Source: Chrysomallon squamiferum (Eukaryota > Mollusca > Gastropoda > Neomphalida > Peltospiridae). Taken from it: a stretch of 42,500 nucleotides of DNA. Below the pieces are notes generated by a model that saw only the letters and a list, made by a program, of their open reading frames with translations, had not been told where the DNA came from and did no database searches. A program made the position numbers and the translations under genes. Location of the stretch: NCBI GenBank assembly GCA_012295275.1, contig CM022677.1:19206290-19248789 (forward strand), read 5' to 3'. The first letter of the stretch is position 1. Each line of letters opens with the position of its first letter. Positions 10,165 to 23,200 of the stretch are shown piece after piece.

Positions 10165-10448
10165 CCACGGCTACCGTAAACATAAACATAACGTTATCGA
10201 CCGGCATCATTAAGTTTTGTGGCGCCATCTTTAATTGTTATAAATTTATAAAATTATAAAATTATAAATAAATAATTATATATATATATAAAAAAATTTT
10301 TTTAATGCTTCTTTGATAATATAGTTAATTTAATTAAATGTTCTATTTTTTTAAATAATAATTTAAGATGGGCTTTTGCGACTACCACTCTGCGTCGTTG
10401 GCTAGCAACAAATCATGTGACGCAACGTAGTCGTCTGCTGAGAGAAGA
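10165..10448. promoter_or_regulatory. CpG-containing promoter-like region
   Basis: Two CpG-bearing islets (10165-10235 and 10377-10448) stand out from AT-rich surroundings. The first contains ggcgccatctt, whose complement AAGATGGCGC resembles a YY1 site. The second contains gttggctagcaac, a near-palindrome resembling an RFX X-box, and tgacgcaac, an ATF/C/EBP-like site. It lies just before the candidate plus-strand exon ending at 10451. Motif calls are by eye. Confidence 0.35.
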
Positions 10449-10673
10449 ATGGTAAGTAGAATTTTATTTTAAATAATTATTAACATTTTCTTTATTTTTT
10501 TTTATTTCTTTTTTCTTACCATTTAAAAATATAATTCATTCATTCATTTGTTCAAATTTCAGTTGGATAATCACTTTATGAAACATGAAACTAAAGAGTT
10601 CATTTTATCTCATGGGAGATTTTTCCTTGGGAGCCTTCCTTCAGCTGCAGATTTGAAAAAACTCCACATTTAA
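10449..10673 (+). CDS. Candidate two-exon microprotein (37 aa)
   Basis: The ATG at 10449-10451 is the last codon before a strong donor, ATG|GTAAGT. After the acceptor aaatttcag (ending 10562) the frame stays open for 36 codons (10563-10670), starting LDNHFMKHETKEF and ending GSLPSAADLKKLHI, then TAA at 10671-10673. AATAAA follows at 10679. The ATG has A at -3 and G at +4 only if unspliced. An in-frame TAG lies upstream, so the ORF starts here. The promoter-like islet is directly upstream. I recognise no family. It could also be the 5' end of a longer gene with another exon 2 boundary, or chance. Confidence 0.3.
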
Positions 10674-10913
10674 AACAAAATAAATTATATATTTTATCAA
10701 ACTATGGTGCTGTAATAGAGAAACTGTCACACTACAGAAGTCACATGTTACAATGTGGAATTTTGTTATCATTTTTTCAACATGAAAATTTCCATTAATA
10801 TATTTAAAATAATAGTATCATTTGTAACACACACACACACACACACACACATGCAGACACACACACACACACATGTATACATATACATATGCATATATAT
10901 ATCTATCTATCTA

Positions 10914-10951
<38 letters not shown>

Positions 10952-11043
10952 CACATTATATACATACACAATTATATAAAATTAAATGTGTGCATGTGGG
11001 CCAAAGTTAATGGTTACAACTAAATGAGATTTTTATCTATGGA

Positions 11044-11096
<53 letters not shown>

Positions 11097-11141
11097 AAAG
11101 AATAGAAAAATGATAATGACAAGGTATTTATATTTATGAAA

Positions 11142-11176
<35 letters not shown>

Positions 11177-11178
11177 CA
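10674..11178. repeat. Microsatellite-rich intergenic stretch
   Basis: (AC)n at 10829-10873, (TA)n/(TC)n compound at about 10888-10947, (AAT)n at 11045-11094 and (TA)n at about 11145-11173. No coding signal. Confidence 0.8.
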
Positions 11179-11191
11179 AACTTGTGTTGAC

Positions 11192-11255
11192 CTGCAATCC
11201 ACTGCGCATCAACAGAGGGTGCTACTAGCAGTAGTATAACTGGCAAATAGCTCAT
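11192..11255 (-). CDS. Orphan exon with signal-peptide-like coding
   Basis: On the minus strand an excellent acceptor (ttttcctgttttgcag) is followed directly by ATGAGC. The frame reads MSYLPVILLLVAPSVDA then QWIAG, a hydrophobic core with a plausible VDA|QW cleavage site, and reaches GCAG|GTCAAC, a phase-1 donor. A phase-1 intron just after a signal peptide is common in secreted proteins. No compatible next exon is seen downstream on this strand before VPS72. Read in phase 1 instead, the same exon gives a 15-residue tail ending in TGA at 11211-11209. Either reading is tentative. Confidence 0.25.
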
Positions 11256-11266
11256 CTGCAAAACAG

Positions 11267-11938
11267 GAAAAGTAATATCTTATAAAATTGGGTATTTTTT
11301 CTGCATGACTGCTTGCATACGTGCATGTGTTCCTATCTGTATATATCCATGTGACATTTAGACTGAACAAATAACACGAAAATGTCAACTTCAGTAACTT
11401 AAAAGATTCTTCCTTTCTTAACAAATACTGGGTCCAGCTTAAATAAAGGATTTGATATTTCTTATTTGTTGACTCTAGCAGTAACATATTGAAATGAAAG
11501 GGATATTGTATGTCATGAGAGAACATGATTGGTAACAGTAAGAAACCTTAAGGATTATGTTAATAAAAGGATAAAGAAAAAAAAAGAAATGATGAAGTAA
11601 AGAAATAAATAAATAAAATTAAAGAGTTAATTCTTTTAAAAGCAATTAGATTTATTAACGGTATAAATATTATATCATTATTTATATTTGCATTAATAAA
11701 AACAGAATTGAAATGCAGTATTTCAGTTAGTAGTTGCGTGGTTAGATCACTGACTTTATTGCAGTGATCCATCAGATCCATTTAGCAGCAAATGACTTTA
11801 ATATGCAACAGACAGGATTGTATATAACTATTGCCTGTTTTGTTCTGGTGAGGTACACTTGTTGAAATGAGAAATATCTCGGATTGTCCACAGCAAAGAG
11901 ACACTTATTTAATGACCAACGATTATTATTATTATTAT

Positions 11939-11969
<31 letters not shown>

Positions 11970-12441
11970 AGTAGTACCGTAGTAGTTGTAGTAGTAGTAC
12001 CAGTTTATTTTTTCTTAGTATTAGGTATAATAATTATTTTACTATAACTAGTTTTTCATTTTTATTTTTATTTTTAAAAAACTTTATTTTTATTTTGTGT
12101 TTTGTTTTAACTGCAGTTCCTGGAATTTGATTGGTTTCATATACTGATGCATTAAACTAATACACTATTGTTTTAATACTTGAGTTGACTTATGTGTTAA
12201 GAAAACCTGCTTAACTTTTTTTTAATTTTTTATTTTAAACTGAGGGTACAGCTCCTAAAACTATTTAGTATTTCAGTGCATTTGTTTAGGATGAAACAGC
12301 TTTGATATTAATTTGATGGAAAATTATAAGATTATGTAGTTTAAATGTTCTGTCCTGTGTTTTTCTTTGAAACAAAAATTATTTTTATTCCCAATTATAC
12401 TTTCAGTTCGCTGCTAATTGTTGTTATTTAAAATGTCCATA

Positions 12442-12490
<49 letters not shown>

Positions 12491-13460
12491 TATTATATTT
12501 ATTTATATTTTTTATTTTTTTTTTTTTTTTTTATTGTCATTATTATTATCTAAAATTTTTATTTCTTTATTTATTTATTATTTCATTTAAATTTTTATTT
12601 TTTTATTTTGCTCTTTTCATTTTATTCCTTGGGTGAACTGAGCTCTGAGATGCACATATGAAAAAGATGTTTTCAGTCTTTATAGCTTTAATTTGAAATA
12701 CATTTGAGTGTTCCACTGTTTATTATATATATATCTGTGGATTAAAGCTCATTATATTTGTCTGCTGGGTGCAACTATAGTTATTTACCTAACAAGACCA
12801 GATTTTAACTGAGGTTATTGTTTAAATAAAAATTAACTTTGGATATATAATTTGTAAAAAAAAAAAAAAAACAATTCGTATTTTTCAACTTCAAATAGAC
12901 ATGCAGCTTATAATGTAGACATATGCATCTATTATTGTGTACATGTAAGTATGTATGTGTTTGTATACTCGTATATATATATATGTATATGTATATGCAT
13001 GTATGTATGTATATTTAGATTTGTATATGTGTGAGTGTGTGCATATACATATGTATATATATATATATGTAAGTAGGTAGGTAGGAAGGTAGGTAGGTAG
13101 GTAGGCAGGCATTATTTTCAAAAGTCTTGTAAGTGACAAAATATTCTTTGTGATTTTACAGCAGTTGATACACAACATAAAACACGACATGCACAAATTG
13201 CATTCAGTTTATTTAGTAATTTATGTTTTATTACTTCTTTTACGGAGAAAAATTCGAATAATCTGTTGCTTAAATATTTTGTTTAGGGAGCCATTGTACC
13301 TGCAATAATAATGATAATAATGATAATAATGATAATAATAAGGATGATGATAATGATGATGATGATAAATAATGACAAATACAAAAGCAAATTTTTAGAA
13401 TATACTTTTATTGGTATTATCCTGTTCAATTTCTTATTTTTTAAACATTACAATAAAATA
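11267..13460. other. Intergenic region between the two genes
   Basis: About 2.2 kb with no supported exon. It holds (TTA)n/(TAG)n near 11925-12000, (TTA)n at about 12443-12490 followed by long T runs, compound TA/TG/GTAG tracts at 12970-13110 (including gtaggtaggtaggtaggcagg), and a (AATGAT)n tract at 13305-13370. Confidence 0.6.
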
Positions 13461-13477
13461 ATTGCCAAATTTAAGCA

Positions 13478-13483
13478 TTTATT
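13478..13483 (-). promoter_or_regulatory. Likely poly(A) signal of the TSR gene
   Basis: AATAAA on the minus strand 66 nt past the TAA stop (13551-13549). A second AATAAA-like hexamer lies near 13407. The 3'UTR would be short. Confidence 0.5.
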
Positions 13484-13548
13484 TCTTCATTCCATATAAA
13501 GTATTTGAATTATTTTCAAATGAAAATATAATAAAGCTTACATCTACT

Positions 13549-13721
13549 TTATGGACATTTTCTCAGAAAACATCGCCGATGATCTTTCTCTGTAACAATG
13601 CCATAACAAGGTTGTCTAGGGGTTGCCTGACTCTTAGGACAGCCCTTAGTACGAGTTCGTAATCGCCTGCCTCTTCCACAAGTTCTGCTGCATTGACTGA
13701 ACCTGGACCAGGGTCCCCATT
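13549..13721 (-). CDS. TSR unit U1, terminal exon with stop
   Basis: Opens EWGPWSRFSQCSRTCGRG, has six cysteines, and ends RRCFLRKCP then TAA at 13551. The usual PPPG/donor end is replaced by the stop, so this is the C-terminus. Acceptor gttgcag. Confidence 0.9.
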
Positions 13722-16700
13722 CTGCAACAACAGAGGGCAGTACAGTTAGTGGTATTTACCACTAAGTTAAATCCCACAACAGATTATTATTGTTGTCATT
13801 GTTGTAGTAGTTGTTGTTATGTTATTATTATCATCATAATTGTCATCACCATCATCAACATTTATTTATCTATTTATTTACTTGTTGTTTTGTTTATGTT
13901 TTGTTTTGTTTTGTTTTGTTTTATTATTTGTGTATGGTTTGTTTAGTATGACTCATAGTCTATAAGAACATAATAAATTCTTATTTGTATTTGTTCATAT
14001 TTTTCTTAATCCCTGACATCTTATGTCAGAATGAAAACACTGAGATTATTGTTTGTATGGTTTGAAAATAAAATGCATTAATAACACATATACCTGATGG
14101 ACTGCAAGGTCTGATCATGCACGTCTTGTGATCTTCCTCTGTATCCATGCCTTTGCAGGGAATTGTAGGATTTGACTGACTCGCCGAACAGCCTTTCATA
14201 CGAATTCTCATTTTTGTACCTCGTCCACAAGTTTTGCTGCATCGGCCGAACATTCCCCACGGTCCCCATCCTGTAAAACAGTATGTCATAATTTATACTT
14301 TAATAAGAGCCTAGTAGACTAATGGTTTTCTTTTTCACAAACTGCATACCACCTTAAACAACCATGAAGATAGAAATTCTGTCTCAAATTAGTTTGAGTT
14401 GGATACTTACCGTAAGATAAATTCATTGACGTGAACGTGTGTGTGTGTGTATCTGTGTGTCTGTTTGTGCCTGTGTGTGTGTGGAGAGAGAGAGAGAGAG
14501 AGAGAGAGTTGTAACAGTTTAGTGAGTTTCTCAGTTCTTTAAATATCAAAATAGTTACTTGATAGACTGAAACAATGATTTAACTTTATTTTATGCAGAA
14601 GCTTTTTCTACATCAGATTGTAATTATTCAAGCGAGTTTGCTGGTTCTATTATTTTTTATGTTCTGATACCGTTGACTATTTTACCCGAGCTACATAATT
14701 AAATAGTTTGTAGTTACTCTTATAAACCTCTGTTCCATTGCAAGTCTGAGGAATAAGAACAACAGTATGACAGTTTGTGTTATCTGGAAAAAAAAAACAA
14801 TAATAAAAAAAAAATTAAAAGTAATAATGTTTTTTTTAGGAGAAATGACGATAGCGTCTATTACCTACCTTTACAAGGACGATTAACACATGGCTGGTGA
14901 TCCTCCTGTGTAACAATGCCATAGCAGCTTCTTTTAAGAGTAGCTTTATCAACTGGACATCCCTTCTGACGTGTTCTTGTTCTGTGGCCATTTCCACATG
15001 TTACATTGCATTCACCAAATGTGGACCATTCTCCCCACCCTGAAGCTGTGAATAGTATAATTTGTGTATGCTAGAGTTACCAATGAGATATCAAAAATAT
15101 ATTTATAACAAAAAATGGTTTGTAAAATTGTAGTTTTTATTAATATTTGCTTCTGGTGATCTGGAAAGTGATGTATAAAATAATTTTTCTACTAATGTCT
15201 CTTTATTTTGGTACTACTTTTCATTATTTTTTTTTCCTCCCTATTTTTATCTAAGAAAACAAAATACACCAAAGTTAGTTTGCCCCAAGAATTAGCTTTT
15301 CAAGATGGGGAAAATTTATCATAATGAAACCATTTCTTAGGCACTGAAACAATTCACCTTTATATTTTTTCCAATAGTTATGAATGACTACAAGTAATAT
15401 AACATTTGCTGTAAATTAATGTATAGTAAAATAACCACAATTACTCACTGGATGTGTGTGCACTTATTTGTTTGTGATTTCATTTAAAAGTTTTCTTAAT
15501 CATATTAACATATCTGGACACTGTTGTGTGTTGCACTTGAAATGCTGAATATTGGTTGTTGGTTTTCCACAGAATGGCTGTGGGGTATAGCAGTAACTGG
15601 ATGTGTGTGTACCTATTTGTTTGTTTGTGATTTCATTTAAATGTTTTCTTAATCATATTAACATACCTGAACACTTTTGTGTGTTGCACTTGAAATGCTG
15701 AATATCGGTTATTGGTCTTCCACAGAATGGCTGTGGGGTACAGAAGTAAGTTCTTTTTCTCCAGTGTGTTCCACCACCACATGTCTTTGTACAGTCAGTG
15801 AAAATAGTCCAAGCTGACCACCATCTATAGGCTGAACATAAAATACACTTTCTCAGTAATTACAACTTAATACAAAGGTAGGTGCATCTACAAATGTCAC
15901 ATGTGTCTGTGTATGTTTGATTCTCTTTACAACTTTGTTGTAGATATGGTTGAACACATTTCGTCTGGCTAAGCTGTGATACCACTCTGGCTGTAATGTT
16001 TCTCGTCTTTCTTCAACATTTGTATACCATCATAGACAGTTGAGTCAGTCATCTCACCAGCGTTGCCTCTCGTATTTCCTAGGTTTCTACATCTTTCATG
16101 GCCAGAAACATACAGAAATATTGTATTTCATATAATTTTAGTATTTTTGTTGTTGAACAATTTTACATGATACAGTATTAACATATCACTATTCTGCAGT
16201 TTCTTATATAGCAATATTTCTACTTTTGAAAATAGGTTTTCTGTCATGGTCTTCAGTTATATTACCATGAAATTAGATAATCTTTCTTCATTTCTTTCAA
16301 CATGACACCATATTAATGTATTAGTTTACAGTCTCTGATCTATAATTGCTTTGACACTCTGTGGACAGAAACCCATCAGCAAGGTTAGACAATGTGACTG
16401 TGTTATCATGACAACAAATTATCTGCCTCCGAAGGACAACAATAACCACTACTCATTAAGTAGTTTTGAAATTTACCTTCGCATGGAATTGAGTTACACC
16501 TTACAATCTGCTCTTCAGTGGCACAGAACCCTGCTCCAGATTCACATTTCTGCTTGCGGATTCGTTTCTTTGTACCACAGCCACAGGATTGCGTACATTC
16601 GGAGAATTCACCCCATGAACCCCAGTCTAATGTAAGAAGAAATAATAATAATAATCATAAGGAAGAAGAAGAAGAATTGTTACAATAGCAAATTAGATGC

Positions 16701-18958
16701 AGCATTTCAAATAACCTGTAAAAAAACTAAAATTATAAAATAATGTGATTATGAATAAGGGATAGAAACAGATTCAATATTATTAGAAGTGGTAGTATAC
16801 ATAGTTGTTGTTATCAGAATCATTAGAAGAATGAACAGTTAATGAAAAGCCAATAAATAAATACATGTAAATAAAATAATAAATCAACCCTGTTAAATGT
16901 CTGTGCTTGCTTTCAGTATTAGGATACTATAAAAAGAATACTATTAAAGATAAGAAAAATAATTATGATATAAACACACTAAATAGCAAACCTATACATG
17001 GAAGTTGTTTGACACATTTCTGCAATACGTAGCGCACTGGATTACGTTCCTCTGGACATCCGTACATACTGGAACCATTCACTAGCAGACAGAATCGTTT
17101 CTGTGCGAGAAATCTAAAACCAGTTCCACACGTGACACTGCACGCACCTCGCAAAATAGTCTTCCAAGGTGTAACCTCTGTCAAGTATAAAATAAATGTA
17201 AGTTATTACTGAAAACAAAATGTCAGATCCAAGACAGATTTCTTAATGCTGCAGAGTGTTACAAAGGCAACAGCTCAGTTTTATATTCTTGGTATTATTT
17301 TCTGAATTGAAAGTTTCTTTGACTAACTCAACAGACAAAATGTTAAATAACTATTGCGACGAAACAGGTTTTTATTTGTCTCAGGTTCCAGACAAGATTT
17401 TAATCAGCAGTACTTGTGTTAGTGCTATTAATATTATATTAATATTGCTGTGTTGTGGTTGTTATTCATGTTGTTCGTAGTGGTAAAACTTGTGACAGTG
17501 ATAGTTTTGGTGGTTGCTGTGTATGGTATCTTATTATATAGCATACATATTGGCTAAACAAGCTACATAATCTGTCAGTTGAAATCACTGTTCTTTGTAA
17601 ACTATAAAGAAAGGAGAAAAGATAAAAACGAGTGTCTTACTTGGAGGACACGGTCCAGCAATACATGCCTCGTGATCTTCCTCTGTAACAAAGCCATAGC
17701 AAGCCCTTGTTATGGTTGCCTGCTCCGTTGGGCAGCCCTTTCTGCGACTTCTTACTTTTGTGCCTTTTCCACATGTTTTGCTGCATTGACTGTACATGCC
17801 CCATGGTCCCCAGCCTGCAAGAATGGATAAAATAATTTATTAATAAAACTTACTAAAGATTTTATTTTGCAATTTTTTTTTTATGAAACATCTAATATTA
17901 ACAGTTTAATTTTTCCTACAGCTGAACCAACAAACTGATCAAACTATTATATATTCTTTTTATTGTTATTATTTTTTATTTATTTATTTATTTTATTTTA
18001 TTTTTGTTTATGTATGTAATTTTTATTTAATTTTTGTTCTTAGTTAAGCTGCTAATTATATAAATGCCTATCATGATATTAGTGATATGTCAAGAAACAA
18101 AAGAAAGCAAAAAGATTGACTTAAATGTTTTATTTTACATACTTTCATTAAACTCTCTCTCTCTCTCTCTCTCTCTCTCCCACTCTCCCTCTATGTCTGT
18201 CTTACTGTCATAAAAATTTTTATAAGCAGTCTACTCATTCATATGTTGGTACTCATTTTATTCATATTTTTATTGTTTGGATATATAATTTGTCATAAGA
18301 TCTACCTGGTGGCGGACAGGCTTTAACTATACATGGTACATGATCTTCCTCTGAAACAACACCATAGCAATATTTTGTAGCAGATGCTTGATTCACTGGA
18401 CAACCTCTGGTACGTGATCTTACTTTTGTGCCTGTTCCACAAGTTTTGCTGCACTGACTATAAATACTCCATCGTCCCCAGCCTGCAACAGCACATAATT
18501 TGTACACCACCCATTCTGTGTGTTTGCTTGTTTTTTAACAAATATATTTATTTGTCTAGATTGAAAAATATATAGAGAAATGACAGAAATGTATTTTTCT
18601 CCTACCTGGTGGTGGACACTGTTCCGCTATACACACTTCTGTATCTTTCTCTTTAACAATGCCAACACAAGCTCGAATTGCAGATGCTTCATTGACTGGG
18701 CAGCCTCTAATACGTGTTCTTTCTTTTGTTCCTTTTCCACAAGTTTTGCTACATTGAGTGAACAAACCCCATGGTCCCCAGCCTGTGGCAGTGATTAATA
18801 AAATTTGGATACAGTCTTAAATCTATCTATGTCTGGAGCAACTGAGATTTCTTTATTGATTTATTTATTGATTTCTTAGCTTCATCTTCCTTTTCACCTT
18901 ATACTGCTGAATTATTATTATTATTATTACTATTATTATTACTATTATTATTATTCTG

Positions 18959-19004
<46 letters not shown>

Positions 19005-19016
19005 TGTTATTATTAC

Positions 19017-19062
<46 letters not shown>

Positions 19063-19493
19063 GTTACTATTATTGTTATATGTTTACAATAAAGAAAGGT
19101 CCATTAATTTAAGTTCTGTTATAAAACATTTATTATTTTGAAATGTAGTTTGTTACTGAAATAAACACATATCTACCTGGTGGTGGGCAAGGTTTGTCTG
19201 TACACGTTTCAATGTCTTCCTCTGTATAAATGCCATAGCAAGACCGGGTAGGAGAAGCCATACTCGTTGAACAACCTCTTGTACGAGTTCTTACTTTTGT
19301 GCCCTTTGCACACGTTTTACTGCATTTACCAAATGGACCCCATTGTGACCAGCCTGTATTCAAAATGGTGTGACAGTAAAATAACACTTGTCAGTGGTAT
19401 ATTTTTCATATTTTCCAGCCTGTTATTATTACTATATATTATAATAGTTAACTAATGAAATATTTGCTATCTTTGAAGTGTATATTTATTTAC

Positions 19494-19529
<36 letters not shown>

Positions 19530-20161
19530 TTTATTTATTGTTTTTTACTTTTTTTTATTTTTTACTTTTTTTGTTATTATTATTTTTTTTTTTATACACT
19601 TTTTTTTTTTAAAATGAAGTTTCTGTGATTTAAGGGTTATACCAAATTAAAGAAGGACCTATTTGCAGATCACTTTTATTTTGTACAGAAAATACCATAA
19701 CACTTTATTTTATTAGTACTTCTGTTATCTACTACTTCTACTACCACTATTGTTGTTTTTATTATTTCCATTATTTTTATCTTCATTAAATTATTAATTT
19801 AATATTTTGAATCTTAATAATGTCATGTCACTATTGTCAAACTTAATAAAAAAAAACGTACATAATATTAGATACTGACAGAAGACCTGGACAAAGACAA
19901 ATTATAAACAGAAATGAAATAAACTTGCCTGGCGGAGGACAAGCTTGAGTTATGCATGACACATGGTCTTCCTCTGTAACGATCCCATAACACTCTCTTG
20001 TAGTGGTCGTGTTCTCTTTGGGACAGCCTTTCCTTCGTGTTCTTACTCTTGTGCCTTTTCCACAAGTTTTGCTACATTTACTAAACCTGCCCCATATTTC
20101 CCAACCTGTAGGAATATATAAAATAATATGTACACTATTTTATATACAAACAATATCTTTA

Positions 20162-20209
<48 letters not shown>

Positions 20210-23200
20210 TATCTGCATCATTATCATAATTATTCCTTTCTCTCTTTATACAGAGCATTTATTTTTAGACCTATGTTTAGATTTACTTTTTGTTTCAATT
20301 TGTTTATTTATATATAATTTTTGAATTTCTTTTGTAGCATGCATATTCATTGAAATGTTAGCAACAAAACTAATGTTACTGATATCTAAGTTTGATACTG
20401 AATGGCAATTTGGTTGATGTACACTATTTCAATATAACATCTCAAAAGATGAACTTGTATAATGCCAAACAAGACTTCATGTGTTCTTGATGTTTATATT
20501 CATGAGGTTGATAACAATAATGTTTCCGTGTATGGTGAGGTTGATCATTTGACAAACAGAGGCTAGACAGCCAGATATGCATGCTTACCATTCTATCATC
20601 TGGGATGGAAATTCAGTCTTCGAGGAATAATGTATAATTACATAAAGAAAGCTTTCAGTCAGTAATAATAGAAGCATGCAACATCTACCTGGTGGTGGAC
20701 ACGGTCTCACAATACATTGTTGGTGATCTTCGTCTTCAATGATACCATAGCAAGCTTTTGAAAGAGTCGCCTCACTCACTGGACAGCCTCGTTTACGTGT
20801 TCTTACTTTTGTGCCTTTTCCACATGTTTTGCTACATTTACTAAATGCACCCCAGTATCCCCAAACTGCAAACAGAAAAAAAAAAAAAAAAAAAAAAAAA
20901 AAGAAGAGAAAAATACTTATGATGATTTCTATGCCATTTACGGTATGTTTCTCTTGCTACTGCTATTGTGAATTCTATGACTACCATGTTTATTGTCATC
21001 ATCATCGTCTTCATTATCATTTGGCATTCAGATGTATAATATGGACCCAAAAGTCCAACATTATGATAGGGAGTAGCTATATTCTACACATTTCATCATC
21101 TAGCATGAAAGCTGTGTTTCTGTTATTTTGAACAGTGTATTTACCTGGCGGTGGGCAAGGTCTTGCTATGCAGTCGACAATATTTTCCTCTGTCACAATG
21201 CCATAGCAAGCTCTCATAGGTGATGACTGATTTATGGGGCAACCTCTGGAATGAGATCTTGATTTTGTGCCCATACCACAAGTTTTACTGCATCGACTAA
21301 ACTGGCTCCACTGTCCCCAACCTAAGACATTGGATAAAATAATTCGACTAGAACTTTCTCTACATTACTACAACTTTAAAAAAAAAAATACTATATTTAT
21401 TGTTATTGTTGTATTTGTTGGTGTTGTTGTTGTTGTTGCTCGCAGTAAGACTTAAGTCTTTGATTCCTAATGTTCATACAACTCAGACAAGATAGAGTTG
21501 TATAGCTGTCATTCATCAATTTGAAATGCCAGGTGTAAGAGAAATAAAAAAAATATAAGTTTTTTTGCCTGGTGGTGAACAAGGCCTGTCTATGCATTCC
21601 TGATGATCTTCCTCTGTAACAATACCATAGCAAGTTCTTGTTTCAGTTGAATCCGTCTTTGCACAACCCTTCTTGCGAGTTCTCACTTGGGTGCCACTTC
21701 CACATGTTTTGCTGCATGAACTAAATGTGCTCCATGATCCCCAGCCTGAAATAGAGAATAATATAATTTATGTACAAATCTGTGTACATTGAATATATAT
21801 ATATATATATATATTATATTAACTTTTACAAAGCTGTACCAAGTGGGTAGTGCCTATATCCATATATAAACTTTTCTATAACAACTAAAAAGTGAAATTT
21901 TGGTTTATTGCTTTTTTTTAACTTATTAACTGTAAACATCACTAAAAAAAATGTAAGCAAGTTTTTGTATAATGATTTTTATTTGTGAGCGAGAATAAAA
22001 ATAAGAAAAGTATTGGTTTAATGATTTTCATCAATATTCGATTTTAAAAAATCATACCAAATGAGTAATAGCTTATCTATATTTAAAACTCTTTATACAT
22101 GAAGCATTTTGTTCAGTTATGTGTTATTATGTAAATTTGAAAAAAGAAATAAAGGTTAGGATAAAACCTTATAATAAGTACCTGGTGGTGGACAAGGTTT
22201 CAGAATGCATGGCTTAGCATCTTTATCTGTAACAATACCATAGCATTTTCTTGTAGGAGAAGACTGACTTGTTGGACAACCTTTGCTACGAGTTCTTATT
22301 TGAGTACCTTTACCACATGACTTATTGCATTTACTGAACGGACTCCATTTTCCCCAGCCTGTAACAGAGGACATTATTGTGCCCAGGACAGTTCATATAA
22401 ACCATTGATTGAATAAATAGAGACAGATTCAAAATATTTATTATTATTATTGGTGATCATGGTTTTAGTAATATTTTATTAATTGTTATGTCTTCTGTTT
22501 CTTTTGCTCTTGCTGTTCATGCATATTATATAAAATATAAATTTAATTCATTATTCTTAAACTGTCAGAAATACAATTATTCTGTATTCATATTCCTCAG
22601 CATTTTTACGTTTCTTGTATGTAATACAAAAAGTGAAATAACAGGAAAAAAATATTATATAGGTATGTTTGTGTTGCTTGAAAATGAATATTTAATATAG
22701 ATAGATTGCATAAATGTAATTCTGTAAGAATATGATATTTTACCTGGTGGTGGACAAGCTTCAACTATACATTGCTGGTGATCATCCTCTGTAGCAACCC
22801 CAAAACAGAGTCTTTCAGGTGTTGACTGACTCTTTGGACAACCTTTGGAACGAGATCTCATTTTTGTGCCACCTCCACAAGTACTGCTGCATGGACTATA
22901 TTTTCCCCATGGTCCCCATTCTAAATAATAGAATTAGTATACCATCCTGTACATTTAATGATGAATGAAAATTATTAACTATATTATCATCATTACTAAT
23001 ACTGTCTTTCATGAAATGCTATAATCTTTCTAAGTATTAATCAGGATTTGCATGAACTTTGCATGAAAAGCAATTGTAATATGTATAAGAAACAAATTTC
23101 AATTCATCATTAGGAAATTCATAGGCAACTATTTTCAATTAATGATTATTAGGACAAAGAACACAGACTCTTTTTGTTTAACTGATACCTTTCCAGTTAT

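Noticed and set aside
11209-11526. 105-residue minus-strand frame
   Set aside because: It crosses a strong splice acceptor at 11256 and shows no domain, composition bias or family similarity beyond the exon already listed.
12418-12636. Poly-Tyr frame suggesting a low-complexity protein
   Set aside because: Pure (TTA)n and T-run translation with no splice or start context.
16351-16635. 94-residue plus-strand frame
   Set aside because: It is the antisense of TSR exon U5 and its flanks.
17256-17480. Plus-strand 74-residue frame with a hydrophobic C-terminus
   Set aside because: Lies in an intron of the TSR gene, has no family features, and the hydrophobic end derives from ATT/TTG trinucleotides.
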